Both the position numbers and the translations under genes were made by a program. Below, piece after piece: positions 21,922-33,384 of a DNA stretch of 64,000 nt. The notes beneath the pieces were generated by a model. That model had not been told where the DNA came from and searched no databases. It saw only the letters and a list, made by a program, of their open reading frames with translations. The DNA comes from Alopecurus myosuroides (taxonomy: Eukaryota > Streptophyta > Magnoliopsida > Poales > Poaceae), in assembly GCA_028641055.1 (NCBI GenBank), contig CM054061.1:62037904-62101903 (forward strand), in the 5' to 3' direction. Position 1 is the first letter of the stretch. Each line of letters opens with the position of its first letter.

Positions 21922-23572
21922 TTACGAGTCGAAGTGAATCACAACAGGCGAAACCATCCGCAAATCCTTAGCAATCTCCTCTCTCAACATATTCTTCTCC
22001 TCGTCGGTCCGTGGATATGTAGAAGGAGAAACCTTGATGCTGGGATCCAAGTTCCCGCAGCGCTGGCACGCCTCCCTGTCTTGAAGAGATATCTGCTCCA
22101 TGTTCACGGCAACCTCCAAGACGCGCCTAATGCACCGCAAAAAGCATTCATCGGGTTGAAAGCCGTAGATGGTAAGCTTAACAAGATTCTTGTGCTTGAA
22201 ATCAATAGCATATGGTTGCCATTCCACGTTTGTTTTCTCACAATAACCATTTTTCTTTCTATATTCCTTGTATGTCACCATTTGACACCAATGATCCCAA
22301 ACCCTGATGCGTAGCTCCTTCAGGGCGGGTGCAGCTTCAAGGATGAACAAGGTCCAAGCAATATCGCATCCTTCAGGAAGATTAACCAGATTCACAACCC
22401 GTAGTTTGCCAAGCGCATGGGAAAGTGGCTTAGGGCATTCTGGTACAACCCAAATCTATCACAGAAAAAACAAATTAGAACTATCATTTTTATTAAGAAT
22501 CACATGGTAGGAATGAGAGGCATGGATGAACAGGGTGAGTACCTTTTCACATTTAAAATCCAGATGCAGGTCGCTTATCCTCGAGGGGACATTAGCAAGG
22601 AGATGACTTAACCGGAGATTCTGGGTAGAACTTGTACCCCTTTTCACGAGACTTAGCTGCGAAAGCATTGGGACATAACCAAAAGTAAGGTTGGGGTATG
22701 GGTAAAACCAACCAGTATAGTTCAGTTGTTGCAGTTTTGGTACACAGTTGAGCTGGACTGCTTCAAACAGGCCATGCTCAATGTTGAGCTCAACCAGTTG
22801 AGCATGTTCCACTTGCAGCACGGAGCCGACACCTGCGTCGCAGTAGGAGAAACGCAGAGATTGCAGCCGCTTGCAGGTGCTGAAGATGTTGGAGATGTCA
22901 TGTTCAGCAAACCTTACATGGCGCAGCCACAAGCGCGTGAGGCCAGCAAACACGGCTGGACAGTCGCCAAACAAGGTATTGAATATCTTCCCATAGCAGA
23001 GTCGATCTTCCTGAGTGCATGTTGAACAACTCTCAGCTTCCTCGACCTTCTGGGTTGACATGGTGCGGGCAAAAGCACTGGCGATGGAGAGACATCCATC
23101 GAGCCTCAAATAGAATCTGCCTCTCAGCTTTTGGATGGGCATCTCTAGATTCCTTGCACTCAGGACCTTCTCCGTGGCCCCAGCAAGAGCATTGGTGAAC
23201 CGAATAAGGTGACAAATGGTGAACCCGAGGGACGCGGTGTCGTGGTGACGCACAAGGGAAGAAATATTTATGTCAAAGCGTGTGAGCATGGTGGGGAGGT
23301 TCAGCATTCGCTTCGAGAGGATGCAGGTTCTCAAGGCATCTAGTGTCCACCCTCTCGAGGATGTTGAGGAGAATGTCATCTGGCAGCTTGATAAGCCTAT
23401 CTCCTCCGGATTCACCGGAAACTTCACGAGAAACTTCACGGGGAGCTGCGGCTTTCTGCATGGGATTAATTACAGAAAGAAATTCAGCAACAGTCGCAGG
23501 ATGGACACAAGAGGAAGAAGCGTAAAGAACACTTACATTGCGGCTGCGGCGAGACCCCTTCTTGTTCTTCAT
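21922..23572 (-). pseudogene. F-box/LRR/FBD gene with a frameshift after the F-box
   Basis: Three exons. Exon 1 is 23572-23537, from MKNKKGSRRSRN to the donor AAT|GTAAGT; intron 23536-23456 (81 bp, ends ATGCAG). Exon 2 is 23455-22543, ending DFKCEK before a GTACTC donor; intron 22542-22456 (87 bp, ends GATAG). Exon 3 is 22455-21922, starting IWVVPECPKPLSHALGKLRV and ending VSPVVIHFDS. The F-box is DRLIKLPDDILLNILERVD; leucine-rich segments and a C-terminal FBD region (ILEAAPALKELRIRVW) follow. Such proteins are substrate adaptors of SCF ubiquitin ligases. One extra base (or two missing) at about 23344 shifts the frame between ERVD and LDALRTCILSKR, so translation would end shortly after the F-box. 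Everything else is intact (about 493 codons), so the break is recent or an assembly error. Confidence 0.8.
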
Positions 23573-23943
23573 GTCCAATAGAGCAGATATCACCTTGCTC
23601 GACAAATCCTGACTACCACTTGTGTAAAATAAAAAAGAGTACTTGCCAGATCTGCGATTCCTGTAGCTATTACAACACCTCAGGACGAGGACGGAATAAA
23701 AAGGGATCCTTTCAAGCTCCCTTGGGATCTGAATCCAACCCGAACTCGGATGTCCTTCCTAGCATAATTACACAAGGGAATCGACTGCTTCTGTGATTCC
23801 GTGCAAAGTGCAAGAACACATACCCTGGTATGGAGGTGACGCGCGAACCGCCGCCGGCGTGGGTGGCGCCTGCTGAAAGCGAAGTGGCTGTCTCTGGCGG
23901 CGAGGGTGGATGGGGCAGTTGGATCGGCCGAGCAGGGTTCCCT
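23573..23943 (-). other. Probable 5' UTR/intron of the F-box pseudogene
   Basis: On the minus strand a GC-rich segment (about 23940-23830) ends with a possible donor CCAG|GGTATGTG and is followed by a T-rich intron-like stretch before the ATG at 23572. The 113-codon frame across 23680-24021 fuses this leader to the LINE tail and is not a gene. Confidence 0.35.
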
Positions 23944-26900
23944 TATTTTTTTTTTCTTTTGAGACGAGATGACCAGGAGCCTTCCAGCAGTAGGATCAGC
24001 CAACGCCACTACGCGTGCCAACCGCCAGCTGCAACTTCTCCACCCAGCTTGCTTCGATTTTTGCCGGCAACAGACATTTCCACTGCAAAAGAGAGAACAG
24101 GTTACTTAACGGAGAGGAACACAACTTATTGTTAAAAACAAAATCATTTCGATTTAGCCAGATAGCTCAGCACGCCGTCCCTGCTATCGCCCATCCTAAG
24201 CGGATCGCTTTTTTGTTCCTCCCATAAAGGACCAGCCATTCAAAGTCTTCAAAGCAGGTTTGAGGTTGCAGTGAAAAATCAGATGATTGGCGCATTCCAC
24301 CTCGCCGCAAAGTTTGCAACCCAGCTCCCCCAGCCAACCTTTGGATTTTAGATCCAATGTCACATGGATATGTCCCCTAAAACACATCCAGGTGAAGATT
24401 TTAATTTTTAAAGGCATGTATGTTTTCCAGGGTTCTCTCAGCCTAGTGTCCACCACACCGGGGTTCAGAAGCTCCCGATACAGCGATCTTGCCGTATAAT
24501 GTTTAGGGTCCAGGTTCCAGAAGCCCACATCTTCTTCGTTGCTCAACTGGATCTCACTAATTAGCCGGGACAGTGCACCCCATTAAAAAATAAGTGGGAA
24601 TGGAAATCAAGCACGAATCAATAAGTACTTTTCTACCACATGTAGAGACTGGTTGCCAACAGCCCAATCTTTTCTGAATTTTTGTCGGCAAGAACTCAAA
24701 ATCTGAAACGTTACACTGGGACACCCAAATACTTCATTGGGACTTTGGGAGAGACCCCAAGACACACTTGAACAAAACAGCTACCCGAATCTGCTCCTCT
24801 CTTTCAACTCCAAAAACAAAGACCTCACTCTTCTCGTAGTTAATTTTTAATCTAGACATCACCTCAAAGCAGTATAGCAGGAACTTCATCACCATGATTG
24901 ATTGATCACTTAAATCCATGAACAGGAGCGTATCATACGCACATTGGAGATGCGAGATACCCCCTTCCACAAGATCAAGGACTAATCCTCGGAGGTGCCC
25001 TTTTTGTTTGGCCGTGAGAATCAGCATGCCCAGCGCATCCGCTACCACATCAAAGAGCAATGGAGATAAAGGGTCCCCTTGGCGAAGACCTCTAAAGGTG
25101 TGAAAGTAGTTCCCGTTCTCTTAATTCAGGTTAACACAAACCTTCCCAGTTTGCACCGCCGACGCAGTCCACGAGATCCATTTCTCATGAAAACCTTTCT
25201 TTGTAAGAACCTTAAGAAGGAAACCCCATTGCACTCTATCGTATGCCTTCTCGAAATCAAGTTTCAAGACAATCGCTTTCGTTTTCTTCTCGTGGAGTTC
25301 ATGCATCACTTCATGCAAAACTGAGACCCCTTCCAGAATATTTCTACCCGGCACAAATGTCGTTTGCGTGAGATTTATAATCTTCTCCACGACTCGGGTC
25401 AATCTGTTCGTGAGGACTTTTGTGATTATTTTGAAAATGATATTGAGCAGGAAAATTGGGCAATATTGCTTGATGACATTGGCATCTTTGAGTTTTGGAA
25501 TAAGAATGATCACACCATAGTTCAATCTCCCCAAGTCCAGATTTCCTTTGTCAGATCATCAAACATCTCTTTCACCTCTAGCTTCAATTTAGGCCAGAAC
25601 ACCTTAGAAAATTGTACCGAGAAGCCATCCGGGCCAGGGGCCGTGTTTGATTTGAGGTTTTTGACTGCCAGCTCGATTTCATCCATCGAGAACGGTCTGA
25701 CTAGTATTGTACTTTCCTCGATCGAGATTCTGCCCTCAACTCTCCAAATATGATCACCCAACTTGACATTAGAACCCATCTCTTTTCCAAACAGAGCTCG
25801 ATACACTAGTGGAAAAGGGGCCTTTTGTCCGGGCCATTAGTCCCAGCCGTGGCCCGGGCCGGTACTAAAGGTCCGGACACGTCGCCTCGAGAAGGTCTCA
25901 GCCACGACAGCCTTTAGTTCCAGCCTGTTAGGACCCTTTAGTCTCGGGTTAGTCCCGGTTTGACATACAAACCGCGACTAAAGGGGTATGAGGCCCGCTG
26001 CGGCCTCTGCCCCCCCCCCCCTTAGTCCTGGTTTGTATCTCAAACCGGGACTATTGGGCCATGCCTATATATATGGCAGCCCCTCCCCCTCTCTCATTTT
26101 TTTCTGGTGGGAGGTGGTGTGGTTTGTGCTAGTTCTTTTTTTCTTCATATGCACTAAAGGTGTTTGGTGAAATGCTTGTTAGAGCGATACCACTTCTTTT
26201 CACACAAGACAAACATTATATGAGGTGCCCGAGACACACTTAAGCTTCCTCCTCTTTATTTCCAAGTGTCCTAAAAAAGGTTAGCAACTATTTTCTCGTT
26301 TAGACCACGTGATACTAATTTTAGCATCGTGGTTGTGTTTGATATATTGTTCTATGATGCAAATGATCCATCCATCTATGTATTGTGACCGACGCTCTAA
26401 CTCTTACAAAGAAGACGTGCGTTCTTTTCGCCTTGCGGCCGAGGCAAAATAGCGGCGGGATGGCTTTATGATTTGTACATGTGTTGACATCGGAATGAGA
26501 AGGATCACACTTCCTCAAGAGTCATTCAAAGCCACCTGCTTTGGTCCGGTTTCATGTCCGGCTATAATGTTTGGACCAAGCACGGAGAAAGAGAGGTTAT
26601 GATGAAAGACGGAGAAAAATGTTTGGCCTTTAATCCCGCCTGGCCGGTCCCGGTAGGCCAACCAGGACTAAATACTCTCATGGTCGGGGACTATTGGCCC
26701 TATCTCCACTAGTGATAATATTCATCAATATGTGCTCGGAGCAAAAGTTTATCCTCAATCACCTCACCTTCATCTTCCAACGACACAATTGTTTTTTTCC
26801 TCCTTCTGTTCGCAACCGAATGAAAAAATGTCGTGTTGTTGTCACCCTTGGCTAACCATTGTTCGCCACCCCTACGTTGCAAGTATTTTTCTTCTTCAGC

Positions 26901-27345
26901 ATACAACCTAGATAGTTGATCTTCCACTTGGTATCTTCCCCGCCAATCTGTTTCCGCAAGCAGGCACAAATCCCCCAGCTCATCCAACTCCTTAAATTTA
27001 GTTATTAGCTCATTTTTTCTGCGGTAGAAAATGCCCCTGTCGTTTTTAGACCAACCTTTAAGGAATTGTCGTAACGCCGATTGTTCGACATTCCAGAAAT
27101 CGAGTATCCTATGTTGTCGTCTCACCAGCCATTTTTTCTCTCCCAAAGCTTTGAACTTGGGCTTATGAACCAAGAGTCTTCCACTCTAAACATCATGTTC
27201 CTCAAAATTTGCGCAGTCCCCAAGTCCACCAGCAAAGGCCAATGGTCCAAACGTGATCTGATCAGTGAGGAAACCCCATCCAAAGGATATAAAACCTCCC
27301 ACTCCGGAGTGAAAAGGACCCTATCTAAAACTTCCATCGTTGGGA
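23944..27345 (-). mobile_element. Long minus-strand LINE, split by a CACTA element
   Basis: The minus strand ends in an A-rich tail (T's at about 23946-23960). Upstream coding, from C- to N-terminus: WLNRNDFVFNN (about 24150), the zf-RVT pattern CKLCGEVECANHLIFHC (24196-24546), RT (24734-25806) with QGDPLSPLLFDVVADALG, LKLDFEKAYDRVQW and NTAPGPDGFSVQF, then the linker between endonuclease and RT (26709-27337: LAKGDNNTTFFHSVANRRRK, FTPEWEV, SRLDHWPLLVDL). The endonuclease core is missing, so it is 5'-truncated near 27345. The catalytic YADD has become CAYD through two substitutions. It sits immediately upstream of the F-box pseudogene's leader. No clear target duplication was found. Confidence 0.88.
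25804..26714 (+). mobile_element. Non-autonomous CACTA element, 911 bp
   Basis: Ends are CACTAGTGGAAAAGGGGCC and its inverted counterpart TATCTCCACTAGTG, with a perfect 3-bp duplication ATA (25801-25803 and 26715-26717). Subterminal sequence is full of the TTAGTCCCGG-type motifs usual for Triticeae CACTA elements. Inside, the plus strand keeps a decayed start of the transposase-associated domain (around 26370-26620, ending YNVWTKHGEREVMMKDGE), so it is an internal-deletion derivative of an autonomous element. Removing it with one ATA restores the frame of the surrounding LINE. Confidence 0.95.
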
Positions 27346-27696
27346 ATTTTTGCTTGAATCCATCCTTTCCTTTTATTATTCTTCCTCAACGCGCCGCTAT
27401 GGATCTAGAGACCACCAGATGGATTTGATTGGAAACCAATTAAAAAGAGGAACCAACAGAAAAACAAGCACGCAATGGCCGGATGGATCTGCCCGGCTTT
27501 CCTCTCATTAGCTATCTCTATACACGACTCCTCCCAGCTGTCGGCCGCTCCATCTCACCGATGCACGCACATCTAACATCCATTGCAAATCTCTTCTCTC
27601 AAAACAAAAAAGAAAACATCCGCCAGGAACAAAACTAATTGTTCTTGATCCAACCATCCATAGTTAATGCCTAATGGAAACCCAACAGCAAACAAG
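27346..27696. other. Spacer between LINE and giant solo LTR
   Basis: No supported gene. Right of the LINE truncation the DNA is unremarkable mixed-composition sequence that once continued directly into 42031 onward, before the LTR inserted at TTACC. Confidence 0.4.
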
Positions 27697-30600
27697 TTAC
27701 CTGTCACACACCAGTTTTTGGATTCTTGTATTGTAGTTCAAGGAGACAAAAATGTGTGCCAACGATTTTTTTTCTAACAACATGTTTGTTTGAAGTAACA
27801 TTTGTATATGATCATAATCACTTATGCGATGCAATCTTTGTTTAATTTTAAAAACCAATACCATTTTTTTCCTGAAACACTTTTATAATTTTTCCTGATG
27901 TTACGTGAGTGATTTTTATTCCAAGACATGGATCATGCTTGCTTGAATCTTTAAATAAACTTTTAGCTTTGTTGGATCCAAGAAAACAAAATTTCAAAAT
28001 GATCTATGGGAGTTTTCTTCTAAGTTTTCTATAGAAACTATACCCTGGAAATATAGCCAAGTACCTGTTTTCCACACTTGTTTTCACTAGGATATAATAT
28101 TCCATTTTGTGTTTTCTTGACTTTTATTTGTTCCTTGATATATGTACTACAAATCCATAAGCTTGGTTTGAATTTTGGAACAAGAAAAACAATCATTTGC
28201 TTGTTGTTTTTGTGGAAGAAAAATAAGGCAGAAAATGCATTTTTAGAAAACAGAGAAAAACAGAAAGTAGCCCTTTTCCCACTTTGTTTTCGTAGCCTTC
28301 CACTATTTCAAAAAAAATCAAAGTATGTTTATGAAAGTTTAAAACATGTTTAACAATCTACAACTTTGAAAACAATAGTTGGAGTTTATTTGACCCTTGA
28401 AAACAGTGTGAACTTTCTGATGATTTTATCTGTTTTCAACACTTACAAAATTCACTAAATCCCTGAAACTGAACTTTTCTGAATTTTTCAGAAACAGTTG
28501 TAGATACAAAGTTTGGCAGTTGTTTTCAATCACTCTTTGTTCAAAACTTTAAATGCCACTTTGTCGCGTGTGTTGACCATGGTTTGAACTCCACCTAGGA
28601 TTCCTTGCATGGCTTCTAGAAGACTTGGGGAGGGAGAAAAACGAGTGAGAAAGAGAGGAGGACAGAGATGGGATGGCATGACATGGTAAACAGTGGCATG
28701 GATACTATACCATACCTTGCCCTCTCCACACCTCTAGAGCCATCCTTTGACTTGCCCCATAACCCTCCTTGCCCCCCGACATGGTTCCTTGACCATGCTT
28801 GTCGAGGACACGCCCCTAGGCGCCCCCATGCCGCTCCCTGACATGCCCCGAGGGCACCCCCGTGCCATTTAACTCAACACAGTGGCTATAAGTCCCCTCA
28901 CCCGTGTCCCTCTCGCCACTGCCCTCCCACACCTCCCCACTCTCGCCTCGAAGCAATGGAAGCAAGCCCCTGGCCTCCTGCAGCCGCCTCGAGCTCGAGG
29001 ATCGCCGCCGGCCACCGTGCGTGTGCCGAGGTGGTACACCTTGACACAACCCCTCCCACCTCTCGTACTCACCGCCGTTGTGTCCCACGTAGCCAGTAGA
29101 CGCCCCATGACCCCCTACTCGTGTGCCTTTGCATGCAGGAAACCTCGCCGCCGTCGTGGACGCCGCCGCGGGCACCCTGTCATGCGCCACCGCCAGGAGC
29201 CGCGCCACCGCACGATCACCACGCCCCTTGATGCCCACGAGTCCCAGCACCCTCCCCGAGTCCACGCCACCGTCCCTCGAGCCCCCTAGGTGATCCGATG
29301 TGCCATCGTCGTGTCTCTGTCGTTCTCCGCGTGAGAGAGAGAGAGAGAGAGAGAGGGAGTAGAGGTAGGACACGAACGCGAGGCGTTGTTTCAGATATCA
29401 ATGGGCCCCGTTGAAAGGCCCTTTTCCCGCCCGCGCACGCCCGCTCTGGCCGCCCGGCCTAGACCCAGCCCGCTCATCTGTGTTGTTTTTTCTTTTTATA
29501 AATCAACAGAAAATATCTAATTACTTTGGCTCTGTTAAAAATAGTTTTCTTGCAAAATAAAATCTACAAAAATTCATGGCAGTAGACTTATGTTTTTTAA
29601 CCATGTTCAATTGGTAGATCTACGTTTGCACTTTTATTTTTGTCATGATAATTAAAATGCCACAGAGTGTCTGTTTAACCTTTTTGTGCGTAACTTTTTG
29701 GATCTGTATCCAAATCTTGCAAACCAACTAGTTTTGAGTATCTAGTGAGTAGATCTATCCATCAAACTTAGCCTCACATCAAGGTGAGTTATCAAATGGA
29801 AATTCCATCCATTTTGGTATTGGACCGGTAGGCTTCTTTTTTATTTTTAGCAAGAGTTGAAAAATGATTTTTGAGGTGAATCCAATTGGATGAGTTTGTG
29901 TATGACTAGATCTATCTAACCCTAGATTGGATTAATTTTTAGAGATATATATTATTTTTGGTGATAATTTATAGAAACATCACCTTTTCTGTTTTCATTA
30001 TTACTTTTGTGCTTGCTTGTAAATAAATATTTGCTTGTTTGGATCTTGCTTCCTAGCATGTAAAGATGTGTTGATACTTGTTATTAGGTTGTTTTCCTTC
30101 AGTACAACTACATTAGGAAGTGTGTGCATGCTTGGAAATAAAATAGAAATAGAGATAGCCTTGTATTATTTTCTAGTAATTATTCTTGACTAGATTGTGT
30201 GAGCAAATCTTTGTATGATTGTGCACCTAATTTTTTGATGTTGTTGAGTTGAGTCCAGTACCATTTTGGTACTGTTATTTTTATGTTGTAATCTATGTTA
30301 TATTGCATCTTAGATTTTAGAAAATCATGTGTAGGAATTGTTTGATTTGCTTGACTATGTTGTTTTCACTAGTATGAATAGCCATGTATTGTTTGCTTTG
30401 ATAAATTAATTTTGTCAAGTATGAATATAGGCTTTGTGACCTCTTAATGACTTGGTATTAGTGGTCCCATAACCCACTGGTCCCATTGCATTTTTGGTTA
30501 AGGATACAAATCCTCTACCTTACACTTGTTGGATAGTAGCTTATTTTTACATATGTGTGTTTAGTATTTTCCACCAAGGAAAATGGATGTTTGCTATACT

Positions 30601-31734
30601 TATTTGATTGAAGTATTAGTAATGCTTTGTGAATCCTAGTATGTTTAGGTTTGGTGCATTTGTTAACATAAGGTTCCCTTAGGAATATCATGTTAAGAAG
30701 TGTTTCACTATTATTTTGTTTAAATTGAATATTGTTTGCAAATAGGATTATTATCCTAGTGATTGGTAAATTGTGTGGATATAAATTCCCTTGAGTGTTT
30801 GGATTTTTGACGGTGTTTAGTTGATCTTGTATTAAGTGCATAGCTACTGGCTGTATATCATGTACCTTGGATTCTTGATATTTGATTGTTAGAAAAACAT
30901 GATTTATTAGACTTGGTTTATTCTTGCTAAGTAGATGTTTTCATAGAATCATTTTAGTGTATTTTCTTACTAGCATGTGTATGGTGTATGTTCTGTTAGT
31001 AGGTATTTACATTCATACAATTGCTTGTTTCAGATTATGCATCCTTGTAGCATTGTTTGCTTCTCTAGTGATGAACTAGTGTCACCACTAGATATTATGA
31101 GTTGTTCTTTTATGTTTGACTCTCTATTTTACAAGTGTAGGATTTATCCTAGAATGGTTTGGATGTTTTTCACTTCTGTTATTGAGGCATAGATATTTTA
31201 GTTCCTAGTTGCTTTTAAGTGTGGAATTCATTATTTATCTTCTAGCATGCATGTGTAGCAATCTTTCATACTAGTATGCTAGTAGGGAACTCCTGTTATT
31301 ATTTTATTTGCTAGGTGTATTATCTCTTGTGATGGTTGTGTTTTATAGTATGACTTATGACTTTGAACAATTGGTTGAGCCACTGGTTTGTTTGGTTATT
31401 TTCATGATTGATGGATTCCTTAACTTTTGGGTAGACATAATCATAGTTTGTAACTAGATTATTCATGTGTGGTTTGTTTGCTTGCTGTTTGGAATTGTCT
31501 GAGTGTTTACCTTAGCATGAGTATTGTACTTATGTTATTGTTGTGCTTAGTAGTATCGTGCTATCTATACATTAAGGTAGTGGTAAGCTATGCTGGTGAT
31601 GATAGCGTGTGTTGTTGTCAATACCCACTGCCATGGGAATTTCTTTGATTGGTTATTATTATTTAGTAGTCTCACCTTTGTGACCATAAGTTATATTTTT
31701 AGCTTCTTATGTATCTTGGTATGAGAGTGGTACA

Positions 31735-33372
31735 TGAAGGGAATATGCCCGAGAGGCAATAATAAAGTGGTTATTATTTATTCCTTGTTTATGATAAATA
31801 TTTATTTCTCATGCTAGAATTGTATTAACCGGGTTGATACATGTGTGCTTAATAAACAAACAATGGTTCGTAGTAAAGCCTCTCTTCTAACTAGCTCGTT
31901 GATTAATAGATGATCAAGGTTTCCTGATCATGAACATTGGATGTTGTTAATAACGAGGTCATATCATTAGAAGAATGATGTGATGAACATAGACCCAATA
32001 TCAAGATAACAATACGATCAAGTCATTCGGTTTATATTGTTATATCTTGCATACGAAGTAACTTATTCCTTAGACCATGAGATCATGTCAATCACTGATA
32101 CCGGAAGGGTGCTTTGATGTCATCAAACGTCACACTGTAACAGGGTGACTATAAAGGTACCGTTAGGTATTCGGAAAGTATTAGATGAGGATCATGGATC
32201 AAGAGTGGGATTTGTCCATCCAAAATGACGGAGAGATATACTCTGGGCCCTCTCGGTGATATCACATCGACACCGCTTGCAAGCACGTGATATGATCACA
32301 AGGATGTTATATCATGGGAACGAGAAAATAGTACTTGTCGGTAACGAGATTAAACAAGGTATGGTTGATACCAATGATCGAATCTCAGACTAGTAAAATA
32401 TCGCGAGACAAAGGGAATAGTTCACGACGTTGATGGTTCACACGATCACGAGAGTCATTGTTGAATATATAGGAGTCATCACGGATCTCCAGATCCCGCT
32501 GTTGATTATTGATCGGAGAGGTGTCTCGATCATGTCTATGTTATTTGCGAACCGTAGGATGACACACTTAAGGTTCGATGACGCATTTGAGAGGATACGG
32601 AATATCGGAGAAAAGTTTGGACAACACCAAAATTGTTTCGGGGAATATTGAAATAGTCACCGGAATTGTTTCGGGTAATTTTGAAATAGTTCAAGGGGAT
32701 TCTTATCAAATGGTTGTTAATAGATTTAACAACTAACTCAAGGGGTTATATGTTAATGTTTGTTAATGGAATTAACAAATATTAAAATAAAGAAATAAAA
32801 TTGTTTTATTTATTTATTAAAGAAAACCCTTGGGATTTTGAGTGGGAATTAATGGAAGAATGAGTGGGTTGAGTGGAGACTCCACTCACATGATGAGGGA
32901 GAGGTGGAGACACCCAAAATAGGAGGGGTGGGAGCTCCCTCTCCCCCGCACACACACTTGTGTCATCTCTTCCTCTCTCCTGCCGATGCTCCACTACTTG
33001 TTCGTGCGTTTGGCGAATCCCTGAGCAATGTTTTTCTCCACCACACCACGTCGTCGTGCTTCTGGAGTTCCGAGGGATCCTCTACTTCCACCTCCCCGCT
33101 GGATCGAGGGAACGGAGGTCGTCATCAACCGTACGTGTGACCGATCACGGAGGCACCGCCGGATTGCAGTGCACATCCTCGCTATCGGGATCGGTGTGAG
33201 TACGAATACGCCAACAACGAGATTTGATCTCGTACCACTTTGATTATTCGAGGGTATGTGTTCTCCTTAACCCTCTAGTTGCCCGTTGCACTTCGTGTCC
33301 TAGATTAGATCTTGGCCTTCCGAGTGTCTCTCATGTAGGAAATTTTTTGTTTCCTATGCAACGACCCCTTCA
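31735..33372 (+). repeat. 5' LTR of the Copia element (1638 bp)
   Basis: Runs from TGAAGGG to ACCCCTTCA. Compared with the 3' LTR it lacks about 30 bp at 32919-32920, between CACCCAAAA and AGGAGGGGTGG. In the 3' LTR that segment contains CTATAAAAGG, the TATA box. In the first ~440 bp I count about a dozen substitutions plus one small indel between the two LTRs. Confidence 0.95.
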
Positions 33373-33373
33373 G

Positions 33374-33384
33374 TGGTATCAGAG
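33374..33384 (+). other. Primer-binding site (initiator Met tRNA type)
   Basis: TGGTATCAGAG begins one base after the 5' LTR; it matches the plant initiator-Met tRNA primer site TGGTATCAGAGC used by Copia elements, with AC instead of CC after GAG. Confidence 0.88.

Noticed and set aside
23272..23605. Start of the F-box gene at 23605
   Set aside because: The codon at 23605 is TTG; the first in-frame ATG is at 23572, right before the KNKKGSRR segment.
28816..29401. 185-codon GC-rich ORF in the giant LTR
   Set aside because: Lies in the GC-rich LTR block with equally long opposite-strand frames; the terminal GA-rich run gives poly(Ser-Leu) sequence.
32904..33243. Plus-strand 70-80-codon frames near the end of the 5' LTR (also at 39594-39946)
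   Set aside because: They are frames within the LTR leader, present at equivalent positions in both LTRs, with no domain.
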